NCBI RefSeq assembly: GCF_016862515.1
Contig: NZ_BONC01000009.1
Location: 92,758 to 156,757, forward strand
From: Asanoa iriomotensis
GTDB lineage: Bacteria; Actinomycetota; Actinomycetes; Mycobacteriales; Micromonosporaceae
Length of the DNA stretch: 64,000 nucleotides
Direction: 5' to 3'
The notes below the pieces were generated by a model. It had not been told where the DNA came from and did no database searches. It was given only the letters and a program-made list of their open reading frames with translations. Position 1 is the first letter of the stretch. Every line of letters begins with the position of its first letter. Below, one piece after another: positions 43,133 to 52,484 of the stretch. The position numbers were made by a program, and so were the translations under genes.

Positions 43133-46100
43133 GTGTTGGGCCGTCGGGAAACGCCCCTGGACCCGAAGGCAGGGCCGGTTCAGCGGCTGGCATGGCAGCT
43201 GCGGCAGCTGCGGGAGCGGGCCGGCAGTCCCAGCTATCGGATTCTGGCTCGGCGCGCGCATTACTCGGCGAGCACTCTGGCGGAGGCGGCGAAGGGTGAC
43301 CGGCTGCCCTCCCTGGAGGTGACGCTGGCGTACGTCGAGGCCTGCGGTGGCGATGCCGACGAGTGGCGGGCAAGGTGGTCAGCCATCGCGAATGCGATGG
43401 CCGCACCGGCGACGCCGGTTCGCGACGAGGAGCCCTGCCCCTATCAAGGGTTGACGTCGTTCCAGCCCGAGCAGGCGGAGTGGTTCTTCGGCCGCTCGAC
43501 GTTGGTTGACCGGCTGCTGAACCGGGTCGAGCGGATGCCGCTGAGCTGCCTCGTCGGGGCGTCCGGCAGCGGGAAGTCGTCGTTGCTGCGGGCTGGCCTG
43601 CTGGGCACCGTCGCCGCCGATCGCCGGGCGACGCAGCGTTGGCGGACAATGTTGATGACGCCGACCGAACACCCGCTGGAGGCATTGTCGGCCGAGGTTG
43701 CCAAGTTGTCCGGTCAGGACATCGAGCAGGTGCGCGAAGCGCTGGCGAAGGACCCAGCCGTCCTGGACATCGCCGTACGCAGCACCCTGGCCGAAGGTCA
43801 CCCGCAGACCCGGGCACTGTTGGTGGTGGACCAGTTCGAGGAGATCTTCACCCTCTGCGCCGACGAGGACGAACGCCGCACGTTCATCGAAGCGCTGCTG
43901 GACGCCACTCACGGTGCGGACCGCCGCACCACTGTGATGCTCGGCGTGCGGGCCGACTTCCTCGCTCACCTCATGCGGTATGCGGAGCTGACCGAGGCGC
44001 TGGGCGACGAAGGGCACCTGATGGTGGGCCCGGTGACCGCCGATGACCTGCGTGAGATCGTCACCCGGCCGGCCGCGCAGGTCGGGATGGGAGTGGATTC
44101 CGATCTGCTGACCACGGTGCTCGCTGACGCCAGCGGCGAGGCGGGTGCGTTGCCACTGGTGTCGCACGCGCTGCTGGAGACGTGGCAGCGACGCACCGGG
44201 CCGACCCTCACCCTGTCGGCCTATCACGCGAGCGGCGGTGTCCGCGGGGCGGTCGCCCAGACCGCCGAGCGGGTATATGCCGAGCTCGGAGCAGCGGAGC
44301 AGCGAGCCGCTCGCCGGATCTTTCTGCGGCTCACGGCCCTGGGTGACGGCACCGAGGACACCCGCCGGCCCGTCGCGCGCACGGAGCTCGAAGGCGTCGC
44401 CGACGAGCCTGTCACGATCAAAGTCCTGGACGAGTTGGCCGCGGCCCGGCTCGTGGTCCTGGGCGACGGCACCGTGGCGGTGGCTCACGAGGCGCTGATC
44501 AGTGCCTGGCCACGGCTGCACCGATGGCTCACCGACGACCGCGAAAGCCTGCTCGTCCACCGGCGGCTCACCGACGCCGCACACACCTGGACGTCGTTGC
44601 ACGGTGATCCCGGCGCGTTGTACCGGGGTGCCCAGTTGGTCGCCGCGCGGATGTTCGCCGACGACCATCGCGACGAGCTGAACCAGCACGAGCGCGACTT
44701 CCTGCGCGCCAGCAACGCTCTCGCGGAAGCCGAGCAGGACGGTGCCCGGCGCCAGGCCCGCCTCCTCAAACGCCTCGTCGCAGGTGTTTCCGTCCTCTTG
44801 GTACTCGCTCTGCTGGGCGGCGCCGTAGCGGTGCGGCAGCGCCAGGACGCCCGCGAGCAGCAGGTGGTCGCGCTCTCCGGCGAGCTGGCGCTGCAGGCGC
44901 GATCTCTGCTCGCCACCGATCCGGAGTTGGCCGGCTTGCTGGCCGTCGAAGCGGATCACCTCCACTCCAGCACCGAGACTCGGGGAAGCGTGCTGAGCGC
45001 GGCAGCCGCGCCTCGCCGCACCGAGCTCAACGTCGGCGGACCGTCCATCTACGCCGTCGCGTTCAACCCCGACCATTCCTTACTCGCCACCGCAGCCGGG
45101 GACGGCACGATCGGTTTGTGGGACCCCGTGCGGAATGAACGCATCGCCACACTGCAGGGGCACGCCGGCCGCGTCGCCAACCTGGCCTTCGCCAGCGAGG
45201 GAAAGCTGCTCATTTCCGTCGGGATCGACGGAACCAAAGGTTCCATCATCGTCTGGGACGTCGACACACGTGGGCAGATCGCCCGGCTGGAGGAGAACCA
45301 CCTCGCCGGCACGGCCTTCAGCTCCGACGGAACAAAGGTCGCCATCGGCTTCGCGAGTGGCCCGGACGGCCTGCCGACCGGCCCGGACACCCCGGAACCC
45401 GGCGACATCGCCCTCTACGATCTGCGGTCCGGAACCCGCGCGCTGCTGCACGGGCACCACCTGCCGGTCAGGTCCCTGACCTTCAGTCACGACGGAAGGC
45501 TCCTCGTATCCGCCAACGGGAAAGAGAACCCGACCGTGTGGGACGTGGCGAAACGCCACGCGATTGCCCGACTGCCCACGGAGCACGTCGTCTCGGTAGC
45601 CTTCGGGCGCTCTGGATACACCCTTGCCGGTTTGGCCCACGACCGCGGGGTGTACCTGTGGGACCTCGGCGACGAGCGGCCGGTTCCGCTCCCGCCGCTG
45701 CCCCTGTCGGGCCGCTACGCGTGGGCAATCTCGGCTCCCGTGGACGACAAGCTCGCGGTGGCCGACGAGAACGGCGCGATCACCATCTGGGACCTGCGGC
45801 GCCGCGAGCCCTTGCAGACCTACCAGGACCGGGGCCGCAGCGAGACGGTCTCCGTCGCGCTGAGCCAGGACGGAGCCATGCTCGCCTCAGCGGGGTTCAA
45901 CGGAACCGTCGTGCTCCACGATCTCAGCCACGCCCCGTTCATCGGTTTCGCGGCACAGGTGAAGGACGTCAAAGTCAGCCCGGACGGCAGCACCGTCGCC
46001 TCAGCGGGCAGCGACAGGACGGTTCGGCTGTGGGACGCGGACGGGACGTTCGTGGCCACGCTGGGTGGGCATCCGGACGAGGTTCAGGCCGTCGCGTTCA

Positions 46101-46921
46101 GCCCGGACGGACGCCTCCTCGCCGCGGTCACCCGAAACAACATCGTCACGATCTGGGACGTCCAGCGCCGAAAGCAGGTGACCCGGCCCTTCCCGACCAA
46201 AGGAATCGGTGCCTCGACGGACATCGAGTTCGATGCCGGTGGGCGTCTCCTCGCCGCCGCCACTCTCGGCCTTGGCTTGTGGGAGGTCACGGACATGAAC
46301 AAACCGTCCGAGATAACCGCCAGGTTCCCGGCCCGCATCGTCACGTCGCTGGCCTTCATCCCGGACGGGCGCCGGCTCCTGGGAGCGAGCGTGGGCGGCT
46401 ACATCAACACGTGGGACATCACCACGGGAAAGCTGCTCAACCGGGTCAACACACAGCAGAGCGCGGTGCAGGACATCGTGGTCGCCCCCGACGGCAGCTG
46501 GCTGGCCACCGCGGGTGACAGCCGCACCGTCAAGCTGTGGGACGCCGCGACCGGTCGGGAAACAGCCGTGCTGAGCGGCCATACCGCGCCCGTCCAGGTC
46601 CTTGCCGTCAGCCGGGACGGCCGCCGGCTCGCCTCCGCCGGCGACGACCACACCATCATCGTCTGGGACACCAGCACCCGCCGGCGGGTCGCCGCCCTCA
46701 CCGGTCATCGCGCAAGAATCCGCGGACTCGCCTTCACCCCGAGCGGAAACCTCATCTCCGGCGCGGAAGACGGCCGAATCATCAGCTGGTCGTTCGACCT
46801 CCGTGCCGCCAAAGCCCAGATCTGCGCCGCCGCCGACCGCAACCTGACCCGACCGGAATGGGCTGCACACATTCCCTCGGAGCCGTACAAACCCTCTTGT
46901 GCCGCACCGCCGAGTCGCTGA
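43133..46921 (+). CDS. HTH - nSTAND1 NTPase - WD40 repeat protein
   Basis: A 1262-residue signalling protein. The N-terminus (about 1-85) is an XRE-like helix-turn-helix (SYRILARRAHYSASTLAEA, then RLPSLEVTLAYV). The nSTAND1 module (about 105-500) opens with CPYQGLTSFQPEQAEWFFGR, has Walker A GASGSGKSS and the Walker-B-like LLVVDQFEEIF. One transmembrane-like helix (about 555; LLKRLVAGVSVLLVLALLGG) precedes about 14 WD40 repeats (residues 635-1240; WDPV, WDVDTR, WDLRRR, WDADG). GTG 43133 lies only 3 nt after GGAGG; TTG 43136, 6 nt after it, is an alternative. STAND proteins act as ligand-triggered switches. The target is unknown; the divergent RHS operon is the natural guess. Confidence 0.9.
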   Translation: MLGRRETPLDPKAGPVQRLAWQLRQLRERAGSPSYRILARRAHYSASTLAEAAKGDRLPSLEVTLAYVEACGGDADEWRARWSAIANAMAAPATPVRDEEPCPYQGLTSFQPEQAEWFFGRSTLVDRLLNRVERMPLSCLVGASGSGKSSLLRAGLLGTVAADRRATQRWRTMLMTPTEHPLEALSAEVAKLSGQDIEQVREALAKDPAVLDIAVRSTLAEGHPQTRALLVVDQFEEIFTLCADEDERRTFIEALLDATHGADRRTTVMLGVRADFLAHLMRYAELTEALGDEGHLMVGPVTADDLREIVTRPAAQVGMGVDSDLLTTVLADASGEAGALPLVSHALLETWQRRTGPTLTLSAYHASGGVRGAVAQTAERVYAELGAAEQRAARRIFLRLTALGDGTEDTRRPVARTELEGVADEPVTIKVLDELAAARLVVLGDGTVAVAHEALISAWPRLHRWLTDDRESLLVHRRLTDAAHTWTSLHGDPGALYRGAQLVAARMFADDHRDELNQHERDFLRASNALAEAEQDGARRQARLLKRLVAGVSVLLVLALLGGAVAVRQRQDAREQQVVALSGELALQARSLLATDPELAGLLAVEADHLHSSTETRGSVLSAAAAPRRTELNVGGPSIYAVAFNPDHSLLATAAGDGTIGLWDPVRNERIATLQGHAGRVANLAFASEGKLLISVGIDGTKGSIIVWDVDTRGQIARLEENHLAGTAFSSDGTKVAIGFASGPDGLPTGPDTPEPGDIALYDLRSGTRALLHGHHLPVRSLTFSHDGRLLVSANGKENPTVWDVAKRHAIARLPTEHVVSVAFGRSGYTLAGLAHDRGVYLWDLGDERPVPLPPLPLSGRYAWAISAPVDDKLAVADENGAITIWDLRRREPLQTYQDRGRSETVSVALSQDGAMLASAGFNGTVVLHDLSHAPFIGFAAQVKDVKVSPDGSTVASAGSDRTVRLWDADGTFVATLGGHPDEVQAVAFSPDGRLLAAVTRNNIVTIWDVQRRKQVTRPFPTKGIGASTDIEFDAGGRLLAAATLGLGLWEVTDMNKPSEITARFPARIVTSLAFIPDGRRLLGASVGGYINTWDITTGKLLNRVNTQQSAVQDIVVAPDGSWLATAGDSRTVKLWDAATGRETAVLSGHTAPVQVLAVSRDGRRLASAGDDHTIIVWDTSTRRRVAALTGHRARIRGLAFTPSGNLISGAEDGRIISWSFDLRAAKAQICAAADRNLTRPEWAAHIPSEPYKPSCAAPPSR

Positions 46922-46927
46922 CGATGC

Positions 46928-46943
46928 GCGGCGTATGCGCCGC
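46928..46943. terminator. Short hairpin between convergent genes
   Basis: GCGGCG (46928-46933), TATG, CGCCGC (46938-46943). A small GC stem 7 bp after the STAND stop, ending at the stop codon of the convergent lipoprotein. Confidence 0.4.
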
Positions 46944-47503
46944 TACCCCGCGGGGTCGGGAGTGCAGACGGTCAGGAACGTTTTCGTGTTCTCGCGTTGG
47001 ACGTCCGAGGCGTCCATCCAGCCGCGCTGGTCGAACAGGTAGCTTCCGGACGGGTGCTCGGCCGACTCGCGCAGCACCTGGGCGACGTCGGCCCTGGCGC
47101 CGAACGCCTTCGGGCCGTCGACGGAGAAGTTGATGGAGCCTGCCTTGGTCCAGTCGTAGTCGGCGGGCAGCGGTTTCTGGACCTGGAGGGGTCCACCGGT
47201 GTCCGGTGAGGATCCCCCGGCGGTGCTCAGCAGGTCCATGCGTTCCACCAGCACGCCCGGCTTCGGCGCGGTCCACACCTGCTCGGTGCTTTTCTGGGTG
47301 CCGGAGTCGAAGATCAGCGTCACGCGGATGACGCCCTCGCACGGGGTGCCGGTCCAGAGTTTCAGGACGCCGTCGTCGACACGGAACCCGGCCGCTACCG
47401 GCAGCGACGGCGCGAACTGCGCTTGGGTGTCGCAGGCTGCGGTCGCCGTCGCCACGAGTATGGCGGCGCAGGCGATGCGCAGCCATCTAGCGATATCCGC
47501 CAT
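46943..47503 (-). CDS. Lipoprotein of unknown function, WXG cluster
   Basis: A 186-residue lipoprotein. ATG 47503 gives MADIARWLRIACAAILV, a hydrophobic core and a lipobox ending ATAAC (Cys near residue 24). The upstream in-frame extension to 47653 lies inside the neighbouring gene and is disregarded. The mature chain has two further Cys, in TGTPCEG and TVCTPD near the C-terminus, that could form a disulfide. The last part includes SGSYLFDQRGWMD. No family was recognised. It overlaps the end of the HExxH protein gene by 17 bp, so it is translated as part of the WXG100 operon. Confidence 0.75.
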   Translation of the reverse strand: MADIARWLRIACAAILVATATAACDTQAQFAPSLPVAAGFRVDDGVLKLWTGTPCEGVIRVTLIFDSGTQKSTEQVWTAPKPGVLVERMDLLSTAGGSSPDTGGPLQVQKPLPADYDWTKAGSINFSVDGPKAFGARADVAQVLRESAEHPSGSYLFDQRGWMDASDVQRENTKTFLTVCTPDPAG

Positions 47504-48887
47504 CGGAAAGTCCCGCGTCTTCCTCGGTCTCGTTGCCGCCGGTGACCTGCTCCCACGCGTACGAGGCGAGGAAGCCGGTGTAGCCCTCGGCTGCCCATTG
47601 CTGGGAGTGGCGCTCCTCATGATGCAGCAGCCGGTCCATGTCGAGAGCGCCACGGTACGCGCCGCTGTCGCCTTCGTACCAGGCGTGGCCCGACGCCGCC
47701 ACCTCTCGCAGCTGCTGCGCCGGATCCTGCGGGTCGTCGATGTTCAGCATGAACGTGTCGCCCCACGTCGTTCCGCCGCGCTGGCTGAACTGGTCCTGGA
47801 TGAGGTTCCCGCCCAGGCCCATCATCATGCCGTTCGGGGTGGTCACCAGCCGTCCACCGTTGTCGTGCACGAATCCGACGTCCTTGTCGTAGCTCCAGGA
47901 GTTCTCCTGTTGCCGGTCGGTGATTCGCCGCAGTTCCTCGGATCCGTACGGCGTCGGTGCGAAGTCGGTCGTCTCGCCTTCTGTCCCGTAGTCGGTGCCC
48001 GCGTTCAGGATGTAGGTCATGCGCACGGCCTTGGCCGCGTCGTCGCCGCTGATGTCGGTCGGCATCAGGAAGTACGACTTGAAGATCCCGTCGCCGTCCT
48101 CGTCCTCGCGGATCTCCTCGAGTTTGTCGAGGATCGCGAAGTCGTCCGGCGTGATGTGGTGTTCGGCGGCGATCTGCTTGACGGTGTCGATCGAAACGCC
48201 CCGGCGTACGGCGTTCTCGAGCCACTGCCGGTAGTGGCCTGAGGCCGGCGGCCCGGTCAGCAGCCCGGCGTCGCGCAGCGCCTGCTCCATCTCGGCCACC
48301 TGGGCGTCGAGCTCTCCGCCCTTCCTCGCGTCGTCGAGGGTGGTCGCGTCGTGGTCGCTGATCTTGCGGTCCTGCGCGAGTTGCATCACCCGGGCCAGCG
48401 CCGCGTCGATGGCGTTCGCCGTGGTGAGGATCGCCTTGGTCTCCTGCTCCAGCTGCCGCCTGATGGTTTGGCGGTGCCGCTGGGCCTCGGCAAGTTCTTC
48501 GGCCTCGAACCGCGACCCCGGCGGCGGGTCGGCCGGCTTGATGTCCACAACGGTCCCGTCGGCGCCGACGCGGAACTGGTAGGCCTGCGCGAGGGAGTCG
48601 TTGTTGGCGACCCGACTCAGGAGGGCGGTGACGTCGTCCGACGCGGTTCGCAGGGCTTGTTCGACGGCGGACAGCTCCGCGACCAGGATCTCGGCGTTGT
48701 TCCGCGTGTCGCCCAGCGATTTGCGGGCGCCCTCGCCCGCGACGCCGCGCCAATCAGGCAACCTCCGGGCGTCGTCGAGCTCGTCCTGCAACCCGACGAG
48801 TTTGTCCCGCCGGCCACGCAGCTCGCCCGCCGACGCATCGACCGCCCCAGCGTGCCACTTACGGACGTCGTCGTAGCCGACCGTCAT
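47487..48887 (-). CDS. WXG-type helical N-domain fused to an HExxH putative metallopeptidase
   Basis: A 466-residue protein without a Sec signal. Residues 1-105 are helical and ESX-like (VRKWHAGAVDASAGELRGR, LPDWRGVAGEGARKSL). A coiled-coil-rich region follows (about 120-200). The C-terminal half contains YNGMMMGLGG-like turns and, near the end, HEERHSQQW (His423, Glu424, His427), a zincin-type HExxH with a following Q-W seen in several secreted zinc peptidase families. The third ligand is not obvious. ATG 48887 overlaps the stop of the WXG100 gene (ATGA). Its layout fits a type VII secretion substrate that carries an enzyme domain. Peptidase activity is inferred from the motif. Confidence 0.75.
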   Translation of the reverse strand: MTVGYDDVRKWHAGAVDASAGELRGRRDKLVGLQDELDDARRLPDWRGVAGEGARKSLGDTRNNAEILVAELSAVEQALRTASDDVTALLSRVANNDSLAQAYQFRVGADGTVVDIKPADPPPGSRFEAEELAEAQRHRQTIRRQLEQETKAILTTANAIDAALARVMQLAQDRKISDHDATTLDDARKGGELDAQVAEMEQALRDAGLLTGPPASGHYRQWLENAVRRGVSIDTVKQIAAEHHITPDDFAILDKLEEIREDEDGDGIFKSYFLMPTDISGDDAAKAVRMTYILNAGTDYGTEGETTDFAPTPYGSEELRRITDRQQENSWSYDKDVGFVHDNGGRLVTTPNGMMMGLGGNLIQDQFSQRGGTTWGDTFMLNIDDPQDPAQQLREVAASGHAWYEGDSGAYRGALDMDRLLHHEERHSQQWAAEGYTGFLASYAWEQVTGGNETEEDAGLSDGGYR

Positions 48888-49171
48888 CTCCCAAAAGCCT
48901 TTGTCGCAGCGTCCTCATTTTGGGCGTACGCGTTCGCGTTCGATGCGACCGACTCGCTCCACCTGTCGATCTCGCCGGCCCAGCCCTGCGCGCGCTCGTT
49001 GAACGTCGACGCCAGAGTGGGCGCGTTCCTTGCCGCCACCCCACCCGGCATGGCGGTCGCGAGCGCCTCCAGGCCGGTGCCCGGGTCCACCAGCCTGGCC
49101 TGATCCGCAGCGGACCCCGCCGCCTTGGCCGCGTCCCGCAGTTGACCGATCTGAACCTCGAACTCGCCCAC
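48884..49171 (-). CDS. WXG100-like small helical protein
   Basis: A 95-residue protein of ESX/WXG100 size and character: two long amphipathic helices (about residues 4-30 and 52-92) around a Pro/Gly-containing turn (TAMPGGVAARN), and a central Trp in QGWAGEIDRWSES. There is no Sec signal. Such proteins usually dimerise, often with a partner encoded next door, and are exported by a type VII system. The next gene overlaps its stop and encodes a larger protein with a similar helical N-domain. GTG 49171 is preceded by AAGGTGG at about 11 nt. No ESX ATPase gene lies in the window. Confidence 0.8.
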   Translation of the reverse strand: MGEFEVQIGQLRDAAKAAGSAADQARLVDPGTGLEALATAMPGGVAARNAPTLASTFNERAQGWAGEIDRWSESVASNANAYAQNEDAATKAFGR

Positions 49172-49435
49172 AGGCCGTGACTACCACCTTCCGCTTCGGT
49201 CATCATCGACCGCACTCATATCCGGGAACCTCGATCGCTCTGCTACCGTCCGCCAAACTAGCGTGACAACTCCGAGTTCACCGGCCCGTACCGTGTCCGC
49301 CTCACGACACGGCAGACCGCGAGCGTGGTTCGGAGGCTGGCCGTTCGGCTGACCCCTTGACCGTCATCCGCCCCGCCGCATCCGCGATCCCGTCGCCCGA
49401 TCCCGTGGACGGGACCCGCTGAACACAATCGGTGC
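49172..49435. other. Intergenic region upstream of the WXG operon
   Basis: No gene recognised. It should contain the promoter for the minus-strand WXG trio and one for the small plus-strand gene. No clear motif stands out. Confidence 0.35.
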
Positions 49436-49642
49436 ATGCTGAAGTACACGCCGGACATCGGACTCCTCAAAGCGCTGATCGCCATGAACGACGGCAAGAC
49501 CAGCGTCATCGTCACCCCACCGGACCAGCAGGTGGTGGCGTGGGTGCACAACCAGGGCTACCGCGTGACCCTCGTTGCGGGAACCGCCGAGATCCGGCCC
49601 GGCGACGTCATGGACGTCCCGCTGCATCCGCTGACCTTTTGA
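49436..49642 (+). CDS. Small hypothetical protein (68 aa)
   Basis: A 68-residue soluble protein beginning MLKYTPDIGLLKALIAMNDG and ending DVMDVPLHPLTF. The composition is balanced, with alternating hydrophobic residues (SVIVTPP, VVAWV, YRVTLVAG) that suggest a small beta structure. This is unlike the Arg/Ala/Pro-rich shadow frames around it, and it is the main reason to call it real. There is no strong Shine-Dalgarno site. No family was recognised. It stands alone between the WXG trio and the LuxR-type gene. Confidence 0.45.
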   Translation: MLKYTPDIGLLKALIAMNDGKTSVIVTPPDQQVVAWVHNQGYRVTLVAGTAEIRPGDVMDVPLHPLTF

Positions 49643-49737
49643 GCCGACCACCGGCGCGATCGTTCGTAGGCGTAGAAGGCGCTGTCATCGGCTGGTAGGA
49701 GGTTGCGCGCGCCCCACCGGTCAGATTGTGTGGTGGC

Positions 49738-52439
49738 GTGTTGATCGGACGTGACGACGAGAGCGGGGCCATCTACCAGGCCCTCGACGCCGCAGCCGGC
49801 GAGCGCGGCGGCGCCCTGGTGCTGCGTGGAGAGGCCGGGATCGGCAAGTCCACGCTGCTTGACTTCGCCGTGACCGAGGCGACCAACCGCGGCATGACCG
49901 TCGTCTCGACCGCCGGCGTGCAGGCGGAGGTCGACGTGCCCTACGCGGGGCTGCACCGGCTCCTGCGCGGCAGCGAGGTGGGGCGACGGGCGATCGAGGC
50001 GCCCGACGTACCGCCGCTACGGGTCGCGGTCACGATCCTCGAGCTGTTCAGCGAAGCTGATTCGCCGACGCTCGTGGCGGTCGAGGACGCGCACTGGCTC
50101 GACAAGTCCACATGGGACGTCCTCACGTTCGTCGCCCGGCGGATCCATTCCGACCCGGTCCTCATGCTGATGACCGCGCGCGAGGGAGCCGTGTTGGATC
50201 AACGGATCGTCGCCGCAGGACTGCCCGAGCTGCCCGTAGGCCCGCTGTCAACGGATGCCGCAGGAGCGCTGCTCCACCGTATTGCGCCGGACCTGCCGGC
50301 GGCGCTGCGCGACCGGGTTCTCGACGAGTCGGCCGGCAATCCGCTCGGCATCGTCGAGCTCGGCCGCGCGGCGACGCGGTCGGGCGCGGGCGCGCTGCTT
50401 CCGTCGACGCTGCCGCTGAGCACCCGGCTGGAGCGCACGTTCGACGCGCTGGTGGCCGAGCTGCCCGCCCCGACCCGGACACTGCTGTTGGTCGCCGCTT
50501 TGAACGACGGCGACAGCCTCGATGAGACGCTGGCCGCCAGCGGGAAGATCGACGCCAGCGCGATGGAACCCGGCGGCGCGCCAGCCACCGCCGACGACGT
50601 CGCGCCGGCCCTCGACGCGAGACTGGTCAGGGTCGACGAGTCGTTCCGCCTTTCCTTCAGGCACTCCCTGCTGCGCTCGGCGATCGCCGGCGGCGCCACC
50701 CCGGCCCGGCGTCGCGCGGCTCATGCCGCGCTGGCCGAGGTCATCACCGCCGAGCCGGACCGGCGGGTCTGGCACCGGGCGGCGGCGGCGACGAAGCCGG
50801 ACGAGAAGCTCGCCGCGGAGCTCGCCGAGATGGCGATCCGCGCCGGGCGACGGCAGGCGGCCAGCACCGCGGTGGCCGCGCTCGAACGGGCGGCAGCGCT
50901 CAGCGAAGATCCGCACCAGCGGTCGAGCCGGATGCTCTCGGCTGCTGAGATGGCCGCCGAGCAGGGCGACGCGGTGACCGTCCGGCAGCTCCTGCTCGAG
51001 GTCGAATCGCGGCACCTGCGTCCGTCCGAGCAGGCCCGGTTGTCGTGGGCCCGCGAGACGTTCCTGGAAAGCGGGTGGAGCGGGACGAGCAAGCTGGCCT
51101 CGTACGCGCAGATCATCGACACCATGCGCCGCGACGGTGACGTGACGCTGGCCATGGACTCATTGCTGTCGATCAGCGTCCGCTTCTTCTGGTCGGGCGC
51201 GGACCCGCAGACCCGGGCGCTCTACCTCACCACCGCCGAACGGATGGATGTGCCGGACCTGGATCCCCGCCTGGTCGCCACGATCGCGGTGGTCGCGCCG
51301 GAGACGCACGGCGCGGTAGCCCTCGATCGCATGCGCCGGCTCCGCGAGCGCGTCGATGTCAGCCCGACCGAGCAGCACTGGTTGGGTTTCGCGGCGAGCG
51401 TTCTCGGCGACCACGGGCTGGCACTGGAGTTCCTCGCCGGCGCCGCCAGCGGTGTGCGCCCTCAGGGCCGGCTCGGCGTGCTCGCCCAGGTCCTGCTGGT
51501 CCAAGCGTTTTCCGCGTCCTACCAATGCGACACCGAGGCAGCCCTCACGGCCGCGACCGAGGCGCGAACGCTCGCGGCCGAGACCGGCCAGGTGCTCTGG
51601 GCGGTCGCGGCCGACATGGCGCGGGGCGCGCGGAGGCGCTGCGCGGCAACGGGGCGACGGCCCGGGAGCTGGCGGACGCCGCCGAGAGCGCGCTGCTCGC
51701 GGCCGGGGTGCTCCCGCTCCTGCAGATGGTGCAGCACATCCGGGGCATCGACGCGCTCGTCAACGGCCGCTACGAGGATGCCTACCAGCACCTGTGGCGT
51801 TGCTTCGATCCGGCCGATCCGGTGTTCCACCCGCAGGTGCGGTTCTTCGTCTTCAGCCTCCTGGCCGAGGCCGGACAGCGCAGCGGGCGCACGGCCGAGG
51901 TCCGCGCGCTGATCGACGAGCTGGCTCCGGTGGCGGCAACGGGCGGCGCCCCGGCACTGGCCATCGCCTTGGCGTACGCGCGCGCGGTGACGGCCGACGG
52001 CGACGACGCGGAGGCGGCATACGACGCGGCGCTCGCCCAGGACCTGACCCGGTGGCCGGTCGAGCGGGCACGCCTACAGCTCGCCTACGGGGCCTGGCTG
52101 CGGCGTCGCCGAAACGCGGCCCGGTCACGCCAGCCGCTCCGTGCCGCCGCGGCAACCTTCGACCAGCTCGGCAACGCGCCGTGGGCCGACCAGGCGCGAG
52201 CCGAACTGCGCGCCTCGGGCGAGTCGCTGCGCCGGCCGATCGACGCGCGGGTGACCCTGACCCCTCAGGAGCTGCAGATCGCAAGACTGGCCGCGGAAGG
52301 GCTCAGCAATCGGGAGATCGCCGAGAAGCTGTTCCTCTCGCCGCGGACGGTCACCACGCATCTCTACCGGATCTATCCCAAGTTGGGCGTCAGCGCTCGG
52401 ACCGAACTGGCCCGCGTGATGATCAACAAGGGTACGTAG
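49738..52439 (+). pseudogene. LuxR-family (LAL) ATPase regulator with a frameshift
   Basis: The gene encodes a large ATP-binding LuxR regulator in two frames. Frame 1 (from about 49738, GTG giving LIGRDDESG) carries Walker A GEAGIGKST and Walker-B-like VAVEDAHW, then TPR-like helices, and stays coherent to VLWAVAADMARG at about 51627. The coherent sequence resumes one base out of register at 51630 (AEALRGNGATARELADAAE) and continues to the LuxR helix-turn-helix (LTPQELQIARLAAEGLSNREIAEKL) and stop at 52439. One base appears missing at about 51628-51629 in a GC-only run. This is either a sequencing error or a true inactivating indel. An intact protein would have about 900 residues. TTG 49726 is an alternative start. 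Confidence 0.85.
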
Positions 52440-52484
52440 TCGTACGTACGCGGCGGGCCCAGTCGCTTACCTATGTTGATTCGC

